From NCBI RefSeq assembly GCF_036898095.1, contig NC_090746.1, positions 113,080,198 through 113,144,197 of the forward strand: a DNA stretch of 64,000 nt. The letters run 5' to 3'. The notes beneath the pieces were generated by a model. The model had not been told where the DNA came from, did not search any database, and saw nothing but the letters and a program-made list of their open reading frames with translations. This document shows, one piece after another, positions 1-14,400 of the stretch (within the stretch, counting starts at the first letter, position 1; the number at the start of each line of letters is the position of its first letter). The stretch is from Palaemon carinicauda (Eukaryota; Arthropoda; Malacostraca; Decapoda; Palaemonidae). Both the position numbers and the translations under genes were made by a program.

Positions 1-27
1 CCAATTGTCAAAGCGAATAAAGGGATG

Positions 28-105
28 TTATATACCTTAGAAATGGTGCTTAAGAAGCATTTCACTGGGTGGCACAGGTTGAGCCCAGAAAAGATCTGTT
101 TCAGT
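28..105 (-). repeat. Fossil DIRS inverted-repeat fragment related to element 3
   Basis: The stretch GAAATGGTGCTTAAGAAGCA, TTTCACTGGGTGGCACAGG and TTGAGCCCAGAAAAG follows the outer repeat of element 3 with scattered mismatches. The TTGAGCCC tail identifies it as the 5'-type tip. It may continue beyond the window start. Confidence 0.75.
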
Positions 106-668
106 CAGTAGTGTTGCCATTGTGGTTGAAATTTTGGCAGGTTTTGAGGATTCAGGGATACATAAATTATCTTAAGGTAATTTATATTAAATACAAGGCA
201 ATTGCAAAATTTAAAGCAAGAAATTTTGAAATATTGCCTGTTTTGGGGTATAAAGTATTTTGTCCAAGTCACAATGTGTCGGCATCTCCAGAGCATGGAA
301 TGTAAAATACAGTATAGTAATTGAGACAGTCTGCATTGATGGCATAAAAAATTAATTATGATAATGAAGTACTGTAGTATTAAAAAGTAAATTAAATGCC
401 AGTTGAGATCCCTTAAAAAAAAAATCATGGACAATGCATAATGGCATAGAGATTTATCTCAATATCCATATCATTCTTTCAAATGTGAAAATGAATCTGA
501 AATAGACAACAAAAAATTGTTTGCCACAGATTAAAATGCAAACTAAATGTGATAGGAATGCAAAGCAATTATAAGTACAAATATTTTGCATGCACAAAAC
601 AACAAGCATGGTAGTTAGAAGCTAGCAAGCATGGCAGAAGTCTTAATTTCATATGAGTTTACTAATTA

Positions 669-960
669 CTAAGTAAATCTTTCATCATCATCTCCTACAC
701 CTACTAATGCAAGGGCCTCAGTTAAATTTTGCCATTTGTCTCTATCTTGAGCTTTCAATTTCATACTTCTCCATTCACCATCTACTTCACACTTCATAGT
801 CCTCAACCCTGTAGGCCTGGGTCTTCCAACTCTTCTAGTGCCTTGTGGAGCCCAGATGGAAGCTTGGTTAACTAATCTTTTGGGAAGTGCAAAGGGCATA
901 CCCAAACCATCTCCATCTACCCCTCCAGGATCTCTCCCACACATGGCACAAGTAATATCT
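669..960 (-). pseudogene. LINE reverse-transcriptase C-terminal relic
   Basis: A frame with LPKRLVNQASIWAPQG, RRVGRPRPTGLRTMK and AQDRDKW resembles the extreme C-terminus of RTE/CR1-type LINE proteins (LPKR, GRPR, AQDR..W). It is only ~90 residues, with no polymerase motif. It lies in the 3' flank of F-spondin. Confidence 0.5.
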
Positions 961-1972
961 TGGGTTCATTTCTAATCCTGTCCTGTCCTATTTTAACTCT
1001 ATATTCTGAGGGCTTTGTTCTCAAAAGTACAAAATCTGTTGGATCTTGTTTCATTGTCATTCCCCGAATCATGTCCTTACAGAAAAACAGATCTCATTAA
1101 ACATATATAACCTGACTTTTATATGTAATTTCAGGCGATTTGATTTCCAAATTTTACTTAACCTTGCTATTGTCTGGTTTGCGTTTTTCAATCTCATTAA
1201 ATCTTTAGACGCATTCAACTGACAGGGGTTATTGAATATTAAAGATCCCTTGATACAATTACTTCTTTGATACACTTGCCACAAATTTATTTGTTTTTGC
1301 GAGTTTGTGACTACCGCTGCCATGCAGTTAATTTTAGCATAAGTATTTAAAATGCCCAACATGCACAATAAGCTAAAATCTGTCGGTGTTCACATGGATG
1401 ATATTAACCTTGATAAGCAAATGCATAATACCGGAAGTACTATGAACATTTCTTTGTGTTATACTCCTAGAATAGGTCAATTAGTATGAATAATTTTAAA
1501 GCATTCTATCTTTATGTAATATTACAAACTTAGCCTATTTCTTAGTTTTAAATATTGTTTTCAGACAATGCCTTACGTTGTTCAAATCAGCGAAGCCTAC
1601 TTGATTTGGGAAATGTAATACTGTATTATAATTGTCATATACATTTTTTTTGAAAATTACAGAAACCTTTGTTAAATATAGCTTGAGTATGTACTATCAC
1701 TCTGCATACTATAAATTTAGGTAAAGACTGATGAACAGGTATATGGAGAAAAATTGGGTAGCAACTAGTAGTCTCTCTAGCCTGAAGCATTCATTCAGTC
1801 ATTCAGTGGCATTCAAAAGGGAGATAGGAATTTATCAGATAAGTACTTGTAAGACAGCAAAGCTAGTGAACAATGCAAGTAATTTAACTAAATCAAATTC
1901 CCCAGATTTTTTAAGCAAGAAAATATTAATCATCCTCATCTGGATCATTCTACAACTTACTTGATTTCATCT

Positions 1973-2030
1973 TCAGTAATCATCAGGATTTCTCCAAGAT
2001 CTCTTATACTGAATACCCCAGCTATTAGAC
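1973..2030 (-). CDS. Spon1: F-spondin terminal coding exon
   Basis: After a TTTTTGCAG acceptor, one base completes Arg and the frame reads SNSWGIQYKRSWRNPDDY followed by TGA. The phase fits TSR5. A short basic tail after the last TSR is usual for F-spondins. The 3' untranslated region continues to lower coordinates; a possible AATAAA on this strand lies at 1286-1291, but the true polyadenylation site cannot be fixed. Confidence 0.82.
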
Positions 2031-5000
2031 CTGCAAAAATTAGCTAACGTTGAAACCCAAGAATAAGAAGCCTCTAAGACATGTAAACAGCACTAACAAT
2101 AAATAATAAGCAAAGCTTTTTTTTCTTTTTTTACTAAACCTAAAAGCATTAACAAGAAAATCTAAACAATAAACTAATATAAAAGAAATATTACCATGCC
2201 ATTATTAATATAGTAACATGCAATTATACAATTAACAAATTCACTTCATTTTACTGTACTGTACATGAAACCTTATATGATGTGATATAGAATAAAAACA
2301 AAAGCATAAATGAATATAAAAAAAGAAAATTGGCATCTCTAACAGCTTCACACTTGATACATTAAAAAAAAAAACTTGAAAAACCCTTCTTTGCATTTGA
2401 ATATTCTCTTGATATTTTTGCTAATATTACTAGTCAATATTAAAAAGGTTCAGCATGCTGTACGCTCTTTTCAGCTGTCTTCAATTTTAAAAAATTAGGA
2501 AATAAATATTGTACAGTACACACTAAAGCTTATATAACGCACTATAGCTTATATTTGATTTATAATTTCTGACATATGTACATCATGAATACTTTGGATC
2601 CAAGAGTTATGAAAGAAAGGGCATAGTAAAAAATAAAAAAAAATTGATAAGACTACTTTTGATGATGCTACTCCTAATAACAAATTTTAAAATTAAGTGC
2701 AGTGTCCACTGATTTGATCCTTGGGCAAAAAAAGGCAAAGTTCCGTAAAATTAAACGAAAAGCCCTAAAAGATTATTTTTTATCTTAGAAAAAAAATATA
2801 CTGTAATTATATATACAGTAGATCTAAAAGACTACAATGTGATGATAAATATCTGAAGCACGTTATTATATTAAATCTACGGTATATACAGAAAAGATAG
2901 GACAATTGTTGGTTGCTTATCCATGAACACAAAGCTGATTTAAAACAAAATAGTACAATAAATACCTAATAGGCTGGCAAGGTGGAAGTGTGCAGTAGCG
3001 GCGTTCAAGGCGATCTCCACACGGGATACCTCCATTTCTTGGAGAAACTATAATGGTTCTAGAACGTTGCTGTAAAGCTTGGCCACAAGAATGTGTGCAA
3101 GGAGACCATGGTCCCCATTCTCCCATCACACAGTCATCCTAAAAGTAAAAAATTGTTGTCAGATATGGCTTAGTGAAATGAAATGAAAATTTAATAAAGT
3201 AACAATCTAATCAAATGTGAGTTAACAGTTTCTTGGTAAACTTAGAAAAAAAGATGACCAACCATAGTCACCAAAAATTAAAGGATTATTCAATTATGTT
3301 ACAAAAGAGAAAAGGTTCTGTAAACGCACTGAAGGCCCAAATCAAAATGCTTTATTGCATAGGACAAAAGTGCTGGCTGTCCCAGCTATCCATGTTTTTT
3401 CCTGATGCCAGGATATAGTGATACTGTGATAGCTGGTACTGGTGGGGGAAAATGGTGGCTAATCTTAAAGGTAAATACCTTTATGAGAATAATGAGCTGT
3501 GAGGTCTCCAAGAACATTCCTGTTAAAGGCTAAGTAAATTGCATATAACAAAATTACCAATGAGTAATGCACAGACTCAGCATGTATATGGGAGACCCAA
3601 AATCAAACCCTTGTTCTCTAGTCTTGGTTAGTTCCATAGCCTCTGTACCATGGTCTTCCACTGTCTTGGGTAGAGTTCTCTTTCTTGAGGGTACACTCGG
3701 CCACACTATTCTATCTGTTTACTTATTTCCTTTGCTTGCCGAGTTATTTTTCTCTATGGGAGCCCCTGGGCTTATAGCATCCTGCTATTCAAAGCCGACA
3801 ATTACTAATGAAATTAAGGCACGATCAGACGTTCCAACTGGAGTACCAACCTTGTAATGATACCAAGGGAGTCATTGTATACTTAGGTCCAAGCAGTTAC
3901 CAGACCTGTGAGTAGCTTCACTTGTTATCTCACAGCTTAACTCTGAAACAAATTCCAAAGCTCTTAAGCCATGACCATCAGTAGGCGACGCAGAATATAA
4001 CCACTCCCTATGGTGAGCGTTGAAAACACCAACAAAAACAAGAGCCCTTTCTATCATCATCTTGTATCTTAGCAATAATGGCAAGAAGACAATCAAAGAT
4101 AGCATCCTTAAAGTCTGAATTCTAATAGATCAAAAACAAATAAAAGTTGCTTATGTCTGCCGCAAACTTTTATTACCCGAATCTTAGGACATCCCCATTT
4201 ATAGCAGGACTTACGAGAAGCAAGGTACTCTGTTTTAATATACAACACAGGGAAGGGGAAAAATAGCAAATTTCATTTAAAATTTGATACCTGTATTACA
4301 ATTATCATAAGGAAGAATTTTAAAATAAGTTTATGATCCATCCCTGGGATTTTTACAACAGGTTTTTGTAAAAAAAAAAAAAAAATGCCCTTTAACAGTC
4401 CCAGTGGGCATCAAGAGAAAAAGATGGAGATTTTGAGAGACAACAGATTTGTATTTTACATTCATTTTCATTAAACTCAAGGAATATGCTTCAATCTGTG
4501 AATAGATCAAAAGTTTGCAAATTAAAGTTCCTGTGTTTTGATCGCACAACAAGATACCCAAATCTTAACCTGGGTGATGGCACTCGTTTCAAAATGGATA
4601 AGGTTTCTTGGAATCGGTTATTTTGTACCTGGACAAAAGCCTGTATTTGAACATTTCGATATAAAGAATTTGCGTACAAACGTGCCCACTCAAGTTGATT
4701 GAGAGGTTAGGAGTCCTGGTCAATTTGGAAAAGTGATTGGGAATGATGACGACCATAGTTCCTTTCCAAATCATCGCAATCCGATTGTAACTAGGGATTC
4801 CCCCATCTTCTCAAAATCTGTATTCTAGTAAAGCAATTGAAATTTCAACTACTGAATTGGCAAGAGGATCGCCATCAATTATCCCAAGGAATGTCCTTAA
4901 AAATTAAGAACTTCTAGTGTTAGTGTGTCTGCAAACAGTGCGGGGGTTCTGGTATCATAGATCAGTGGCTTGGGTTGTCAAGATTGTTCAAGGAGATGGC

Positions 5001-8000
5001 CCTTCAAAATCAACCTTCTCAGACCACCTTTTAAAATCAATCATCTTGGACCACCTTTTTATGCTCCAAGAGATAGTCTACTAAAAATTTATATCTAAGG
5101 TAATGGATTTGTTGTTGCAAACTACGGAATGGTTTAGTGACATAACCTGATAAAAATTTTATTCATTTTTAACATTTTCTTTTCCATGAAAGGAAACTGT
5201 CAATTTTGAACCTTGAAAGATCTTTTTGTTAAGGATCTCACAGGTGGGACATTTCATCTTCTATGTTAGCTTTTGTATCAGCTGAATGTATTTGAGCAAA
5301 AACTCTTACATGTAATGCAGGTTTTGGATATTAAGGAATGATTTAATCTTTTACTTACATTCTGCGATAAACCTGATTTTAAGGCGAAAAACATGCCTCA
5401 ATTTTTTCATATTCCCTTTTGAAAGAGTTTTAGTAATGTATCAGAAAATAGGTTTTCTTATCCTGTGTGGGATGATAAACGTTATTTTGACAGGACTAAA
5501 CATATTAGGTAAATACTAGCTATTTTTTTTCTGGGGTTAGAATTTTGAATTTCTTGTTAAAAGTTTAGTCACTGGCAACCAGATAATTGGATCTAATTCA
5601 GGTGAAACTTGAAATTAGGGTTCATTATATAAAAACTGTCTTTGAAAACATTCATAGCAGCCAGTATTAGTTTTTCTCTTGAAAATAGTGTTGGGCATTC
5701 ATTTACCCTTTCCATCAGTGTATGGAAAACAGCATTATCATTATAAGGGGAGATTGATAAGAATAAATATAATTTTGATAAAAAATTATTTATTTTCATA
5801 TTCACTTCATTTTCGTACTGTATACATTCTCCACCCCTGTCAAGAGGAGAGAGATTTAGATTAAACTTTGATACTGAAAAAACAAATGGGCTACGGCAAA
5901 CCCAACTCTAGAATATGGTTTGTTATGCACTTGATTATCTCAATACTGTACTAGAGACCCAAGCCCAATGAGAGGAAAGAAAACAGGAAATTTTTAGTTT
6001 TTGGGTATACAGGTATGTCACTAAAACCAGGCTTTGAGAGATTGAAGCATTATGAAGAACAGGAGAATATAATAAATTTTACAGTATTACCTGTATTAAA
6101 ATTTTGATTTGTATATCTGCCTAAGATATGAGAAAATATAAGGATGTTAACACTATAATACATAAATTACCAAAAGGTATCAAAATAACACTGTACATTA
6201 TGCAAGTAATAATCAACTTTGTCGTAAAGAACAAAACCTATAAAGAAATATTAAACAACCTGCTCCTCTTTGCATTAAAGTACAGTATTTTATGCATTAT
6301 TTATTAGACTTTCACAGACAAAAATAATTTATTTATATAAATACAGTACTGATATCATAGATTCTAAAATTGTAAAAATATTGCTTTTAAAATAAAAGTA
6401 TGCTATGCACTGACCTTTGCGCCATCATCAAAATGATCTTCAGGAGACCCATGTAAATAAATATGGCCTCCATAAGTTTCTGGACCATGTAGATCTTCCA
6501 TGGGTGGTGGATTGAAAAGGGCAGGAGCAATGTACTCTTCATAATTTTCATAATGTGATCGAGAATGATGCTCCTTTGGCTTGTAATGGTCATCGGGTTC
6601 AAAATGCTCATCTCGTCGTAAACTCATGCTCTTGAGGCCGTTGTATCCATCATCTTCGTATCAAAATACAGAATATATTAAAATAGGAGCAGGAGCAGAA
6701 TGAGAAAATTTATTCTGCATACAACTGAAAATTTAAAATATTTTCCAAGTAAACTCATGTGGAATATGACAGATAGAGCTTGTGTGTTTTATATTTTCTG
6801 TTTCAAGATATAATTCAAAATCATCTTATAGTTACTCCTTAATTTGGCTTGTTTACAAATACAATTGTTCAATTTATGTACGCATATATTGTATACAGTA
6901 CTGTTCAATAGAAGTATAGATAATACGTAGTCCAAAAATATCCACGATTTAATTTATGTATCACAAAGTATGCTTAATCAATGCTGAAAGCTCATGTAAT
7001 TACTGAAGGAGTAAAAATCCTTGCGTTGATCAAATTTTGTCATATAAAATATAACCCTTCAAGCACAATATGAAGATCAGATTATGGGGTTTTAAATGAC
7101 ATGGCAATGGATGGCAGATATGCATGTGAGAGGATAAAGTAATCAAGAGCATTACATTTCTACTGTCTCAGAATGGATAAGTTTTTTTTTCTTTTTTTAA
7201 GTAATTTGTTCTTAAGCGAGACTAAAAACAGAAGTTTGTAAAGTTGGATAAGCTGAACTGATAGGTGGGAAGAGACCAAAGGGAACAAATGAAGATCAGC
7301 ACAACAGATGAGAGAAGAATAATCCATGAAAAAACCTTTACTACCATCCACTCCAGAATAGCTATTCACTTAATCCTGAAAGGACAAAATTTACTATTAA
7401 ATTTCAAAATTATATCTTACTGCATTTTGGTTCATTGCACTTCTTTGTCTTCCTAAGCTTTCTTGGACATCTTTTTCCATTATTCTGAGGGTGAACCTGG
7501 AAAATAAAATAAAATTTTTATTAAATAAAATACTATATCATAAATTGACAATTCACTCTCTTCTGTTTTGTCAAAAGAATGAAACATCCTTTTGTGTTCC
7601 CCTATTATTGGCTCAGAAATAGCAAAAAATAAAAAAAAGACTATCCGTTTCCTGCTATAGAATTTTAAGTTAATCGTCTTTCAATAGTAGTTGCCAGAAA
7701 TAGTTAACATGATTACAACAGGATATGAATATTATCTAAATACTCTTTCTTAGCTACACTTCAATTCTGTATTAAAGCTGACAATTATACGTATTAAAAT
7801 TCACATTCTAAATTGTAGGAGTCTCATTCATAATTACTTTGTTTCACTTTCAGAGATTTATCCTGCAGATCAAGAATGAGCCCTAGACTTTAATTTGAGA
7901 AACTGACCTTTTCAGGGTCACAAATTTATTTCATTAATTTCATTTATAGAGATATTTTTGTAAGTGACCTAATCTTTCAGAACTTTGTTTTGTTACTAAT

Positions 8001-8300
8001 ACTCTTGCATTTCTAATGTAATATTGGTTAATAATAAAGAAGATAGTTTCTAATCTAGTTAAAAACAGAAGGAATATACAGAATACTGTACATTACAGTA
8101 ATTCATAATGTAGTTGTATCTGCTGTATACATAAATTAAGGGAAACTTATCCCACAAATTATGAAAAATTTGTTTAACTGACCAAAAGTAATCCAAATCT
8201 GTACCCTTCATCAATATAGCTTCTGTTTAAAGATCACGAGTACCAGTTTAATCGCATGGAATTGTACAATTTTTTTTCACAAGCTTCTAATTTTAGTACC

Positions 8301-8355
<55 letters not shown>

Positions 8356-8422
8356 CACACACACACATACACACACACATATATATATATATATACATAC
8401 ATACATACATACATACATATAC

Positions 8423-8497
<75 letters not shown>

Positions 8498-11388
8498 AAC
8501 AGTATATGAAATCATGTTTTGGTTATTATCATTAATAAAGTGACTTACAATAAATTCATATGGAACAATTCTTTATTCTATTTCCTGTATAAAATGTCTG
8601 GGTGGATTTGTGTTATTAGTTATCTTTTTCACTATTAAACTTCTACCCTGAACTTGTTTTTAACTTTTGTGGAGATGGTGGCTCCGTAACTATAGGTCAG
8701 GCAATATTTGCCCCAGTGATAATAGAGAAAGTACTAACGGCAACATTTTTAAATTTCAGATTAGCAGTGTGTTATTGGTAGCCATCCAACACTTACCTTT
8801 ATCATTCTTATCTTTTCTCTTCTACCCCTGCCGCAAGTTGCTGAGCATGGAGACCATTCTGACCAATTTGTTACCATACAATCAATTTTTTCTCCAATAA
8901 GTGCACTGGGACCAAGTCTATAAACAAAAGATTATAGATTAGTACAAAACTAATGGGTAGAATGCAATTTCATATTTTTTCAAACATGTCTTATCTTAAT
9001 GTTCATGCAAGTGTTGTCACTGTGTGAATATTAGTTTTGTTAATAACCAAATATGGCCAAACCTGACTGCATTAATATACATGACAAAAATTTATACCGA
9101 TGGATTTTTTATGAATATTTCGACTCAATTTTTACACCCCTGGGTAGTTTAAAGAACTTTATCTGGTAAAATCCAGTTGATGGCTTGTTTACTGTGGTTC
9201 TGAGGCCTAAGAGAGAAGCATTTTGGAAATTTTTCAGTTATACTGTAATGGCATTACAGTATAACACTGACAGTGTGGCAATAGCATCAATTTTTAAAAA
9301 ATCAGTTACTGGCTTAAGCCTAACTTGACACTGTATGTCTATTGCCATAGATATGAGCTATGACAGTGTTTCATAGCTGATGTCTATTAACATGCATGTA
9401 GTCCCCATGAATCATGTAGAAAATTACATGTTGGCATATATGGCAACAAAATGATTTAATCTAACAATTGGCAACCCCACATCCTGGCTCTTATCCAGAC
9501 AAAGTTTATAAAGTACCATTAGCCATGAAACACAGCCAGCAAACTCTTACAATGATAGAGGTCTTTTCAAAAGAAGCTGAAAACCTTGATGTGACTGCAT
9601 AATCAAGGTTTAGACAAGTCAAGGCAGGGGCTGTATTTATTAAGAACAGTTAATCACACTGATCTAATCAAACATTTGGGTGGGAGCTACATATAAAAAA
9701 AGAGTGGACTACCCTAATGGTGATATAGGAGCTAGGGAAACCTTGGTGAATTATATACATCTTGCTCAATTATGTCTTGCATACTGTAACAGAGGATTTA
9801 TTAAAAGTCAGACTGGCTAATGAGAATATGAGACTTTCTGTTTAACGGTAACTTAGCAGTCCTCATTTCTGCCTAATGCTGAAGGGAAATAGCACAGCCC
9901 ATAAAGTTCACAGTACAGCATGTATAACTCTACTTGAAGGGATTAATAGGTATAGAACTATATACAGTAGTATACTGTACTTTATTGTACAGTATATTAC
10001 ATAATGATCTTTATACAATATTACAGCATATATTTCGAAAGTGTATGCTCCTGAAATTCCTAAAACTAGACTAAAATCAATATCCATAACCCCTAGTGGT
10101 GAAATGAATAATACTTATTTATGTATTTGCTTGTCAGAAATCTGTGTTTATATGCTTTTAAAACACACGACAGTGCTAGCTGGAATTTTGTGCATTTGAA
10201 TATTGATACTTTTCATAAATAAAGACAAGCCATTGACTGTAGGTAAAGATGTTCAAGAACGGAATGAAGAAAAGGAGAGTAAAGAGGCAAAGCAGAAAAT
10301 AATCGACTCTCGATTGAAACAGTGGGTATTGTATACTGGCAACTGTTCTTCTTTCTTAACCACAGGTAATCAATGATTAGTGATTAAAGTATTAGTCATT
10401 CTGCTCTATTAGCAATAATATCTTGCAAAGTAATAGATTGTACAGTACTTTTAACAGAAAAATTACCCAACAGCTTGAAAATATCTCTGATATTAAAACT
10501 ACAGTATTAACAACACTCAATTGAAATATTTGTAAGCAATACTTTTTGTATACTTACTCAATGTCGGGGATACTGCCTGGCTGGGCTGCAAATGTAAAAG
10601 ACAGATTTAGTTGTGAGTGCTTATAAAAACAATGCATAAACTTTACAAATAAATGTAGTACAGTAGCTATTTCATACTGAATGCACTATATTAGTTTATC
10701 AAAAAAAATTTTGGAATATGCAAAACAAAAAATTCACAGTACAAATATGTTCTGATGAGTAATTTTTTAGAATGTTTCATTTTGATTCACAGAAAAATTT
10801 GAAAAAAAAAACTTTCTACACAAAAAAAAGGTATAGGAAGAGAAAAGTGGAATTTTGATTATAAAATGTTTTATTTCTTTACTCGCCTAATGTTCATATT
10901 GTTTCTCTCAAAACTTTGTTTATGTCAACGTTTAATCCCAAAGAACAAAAATTCTTTCCTTCTAATAAGCTTAGACCTCTACTGTATTACACATCAGTAA
11001 TACCAGGCATGCCGTTAATTCTAATAGTCAGGCCTTCTCCATCATGGTCTCAATACTATACAATATTCTAAAAGTTTTATTCCAGATGTGACCAAGTTGT
11101 GGAATGATCTTCCTAATCAGGTACTTGAATTGGTAGAACTTCAAAAGTTAAAACTTGCCGCAAACAGTATTATGCTGAACAGGCTGACATGAGTCTTTTT
11201 TTTTTTAGTTTATGTATGAAATATCTGTTTTGATGTTACTGTTTTTAAAATATTTTATTTTAATTGTTCATTACTTCTTAAACTTGTTTACTTCCTTATT
11301 TCTTTCCTCACTGGGCTATTTTTACCTGTTGGAGCCCTTGGGCTTATAGCATCTTGCTTTTCCAACTAGGGTTGTAGCTTACCTGGTA

Positions 11389-11426
<38 letters not shown>

Positions 11427-14400
11427 TACTGCTCGGGTATGTCGTACCATCTTTGTCTTTCAGTCTAGAAGTTTAAACTACAGTATTCTCTATCCCCTTG
11501 ACACCACTAGTCAGTAGTGAGGAAGGGGGGGGGGGGCATGTACTGAACATGAGGAGAGTAAAGAAATATCACATTTTACCAAAATTCAATTATTTCTATG
11601 AACTTCCCCTGATGTTCATATTGCTGACTCCCATACTCTGATGGAGGTGGGTCACCAGTTAAGTGGAAAAATAGGTCATTTATGATTTTTAAATAATAAA
11701 CTTAATACTCTTAAGACTAATCTGCAGTCTAGTTCTTTATATAAAATGTCTCGACTAATGTTTGAAACTCGAATCTCCAAATTGTTTTCCTTAAATTTAA
11801 TCTTATTACCAAATCACTTAATTATACAACTGTCCTGGCCCTAGTCTCTCAGTGGCACGAAGGCTCAGGATTATACCTGTTAACAGGAGGCTCCTCTTGG
11901 CCGAGTGGAGATCGCTGATGTGGGAGAGAACTCTCTAGGGAAGGATAACAGGAGTCGTCTCTGTGGCAATCAAGTGTTGGTTGAGTGTCCTGAGCTGGCG
12001 AGTGGCATCACGAGCTGACCTGTGAGAAGAGCGACTATCATACTTTGGCAAGTGACAATGCAGTCCTGGCGATTGGCACTTGCGGGCCGAAAGGTGACAA
12101 GGCAAAGCAGAGGATCTAGGAGAACGAGGAGGAGCTGGCGAACACCGAAGTACCGGTGAATGATGAGGAGCTGGCAAACACCAATGTACTGATGAACAAG
12201 GAGCTGGCAAACGGCGAGCAGGCCAGCGCTGAGAAGTCTGTGAATGGCCCGAGGATGAACGCCTGTGCACTGGCGAACGACGAGCAGCCAGAGAGTGACG
12301 AGCGACTGGCGATCGGCGAGTCTAAAGTCCAGAGAAGCCAGGAGTGGCAAGTACATGCTGGTTGATGGCGAGACAGCCGAGGACGATCTCAAGTTGGAGA
12401 GAGAAGAGGTAAAGAGTGATAGTCACGAGGTGACGAGTGACGATTCCTACATGAAGAATGACTACCGCGAGGCAACAAGGGACGGTCACAGGGTGATGAG
12501 TGACGAGCAGCTGGCAAATGACAAGACGCCAAAGGTGAATGTCTAGCGGGCGAGGGAGAAGATCGTTGGTCCACGAAGGAACAGAAGAGACGTCTCCTGA
12601 AAGAAGAAGGGGAAAGTCCAGAGAGTCGAGGACTACTCTCTCTGGGAGATCATTGGCGGCGGCGAAACTCCTCAGCAGAGGAGACATGCTCCGGAGGGAG
12701 AGGTGTCAGAGAAGAGGCACGATGGCATCTGAAGTTCTTTGGAACTTGGTGACCGATGTGGTAACGTCCCTGACTGGTGAATACCAGACAGGGTTTGAGT
12801 CCCGCTCAAACTCGTTAGTTTCTTTGTTCACTGCAACCTCACCATACTTGTGAGCTAAGGATGAGGGGTTTGGGGGAACCTATAGGTCTATCTGCTGAGT
12901 CATCGGCAGCCATTGCCTGGCCCTTCTTGGTCTATCTTGGGTGGAGAGGGTGATGTCACTGTCCCTTGCCCCTGTCATTCATGAGTGGCCTTTGAACCAT
13001 TACAACCTTCAAAGAGGGTGTCTGGGGGAGGGACCTCACTCTCAGACGATATAGATGCCCACCCACAGGAGACACCTGCCTTGGACTTTGCTCCACCTCT
13101 GACGGAAGAGTTGGCTCAGCATGAGGGGGGAGCACAGTCTTCGGCAACGGCAACAGCAGAGGCAGCAGACAAAAGCGAGGGGTGGGACTCTTTGGAGGTC
13201 AAGGTAGAGAAGACACTCCGGGATCACGCTGCACCACTCGACGATGACAAGGGCACCACTTCAAAGAAAGCCGGTGTATGCTTCGTCCCGGCACCAAGTT
13301 TAAGGAGTTCTAGCAACGCCTCGGGGTACCGGTTATACCCAACGATGGCCAACGCTACAATACATCAGAGAAAGAGAAGGTTCCACTCGAGGGGAGGGGC
13401 AGAACTGCTTCTCTAGGGGAAACAGTCCTGTTCCTCGAACCTTTTAGTTGACCTGGTATTAGCTATTCTATGCTTCTACTAGATTGTTCACCGGTGGAGA
13501 TTGATCAAACAGGAGCTTCGGGAAGAGATCAAGGAGTCAAGAAAGAAGAGAGGTTTCTTAGACTTCGAGGAAGACCCTGAAGGTGACGAATCTCTCTTGG
13601 ACTTCTTGTGCCGGCACCCAAACCTCTCTCACTGAGAGGCAAACCCCTCCCGGCATTCTGGGCAGGTGCTGTCCTGATCACAATGCCGCCCTCGGCAGGA
13701 CGGACACAACAAATGCGGATAAGTCTCAACAGAGTCCCGCAGGAACGGCCCTCAGGTCTCGGACAAGTCCACACAAGGATAGTTAAGGATGAAACACAAA
13801 CACAGAAGAAAAGGTTCAATAACAATTAAGTCAACAATGGCAGGTAAAAAATGGATGAGGAGAGTGGCAACGTCCCTTCTCCACCGAGCCAAAAGCGCAA
13901 GTGGTTACTCAGCCCAGGTGTGTGAGTGAGTGGCGTAGTAGACTACTTGCCACCCCTGGCTAACTAGCAGGTTGGTGGTTAACCCTCGCTAAAATTCTTA
14001 AGGCTCATATTCAGCTTCGCTGATAGTAATATCCCCTATAAATAGCATATGGTTTGTATTAGTGCCAGAACAATTTTTTTTTTTTTTTAGTTTAGGTAAA
14101 AGATATAAACAATGTCGAGAGAGAGGGAATTTGAACATCTAAGGGTTGATAAAAATAATGTTTTCTGGTCCTTTACCCAGAATTCTTACCAGTGTACCAA
14201 AGGTAAAGCTTAGAATACTTAACAAAATACTGTTGATGTAAAAGGTCTGAGATACTCACAGCTCATTCAACTTTGGTGATTCAATAAATAATTATCAACT
14301 AAATTTTGATATTTGTAGTAAAAACTGGTAAATGCTGACAAGGAATTCTTATAAAGGACAGGGCTAAATAATTTACAACTGCATAAGATGAAGAGAACTT

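Larger units (their letters stand above)
1..1972. other. 3' flank/UTR of F-spondin
   Basis: AT-rich sequence after the stop codon. Apart from the DIRS fragment at 28-105 and the LINE relic at 669-960, nothing coding is seen. How much is 3' UTR is unknown. Confidence 0.5.

Noticed and set aside
4331..5864. Several 60-76 codon frames as small genes
   Set aside because: Random AT-rich frames without domain, codon bias or splice support.
8234..8543. Open frames of ~95 codons on both strands
   Set aside because: They are translations of a CA/TA microsatellite.
12740..12810. A functional tRNA gene
   Set aside because: It has A/B-box-like words but no cloverleaf with a paired acceptor stem that I can fold, and a second diverged copy behaves as a SINE.
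12156..12853. Acidic plus-strand frames with ELAN/SDE repeats as a host gene
   Set aside because: No start context, splice structure or domain. The minus strand shows a Gag cysteine pattern, and a SINE crosses the region.
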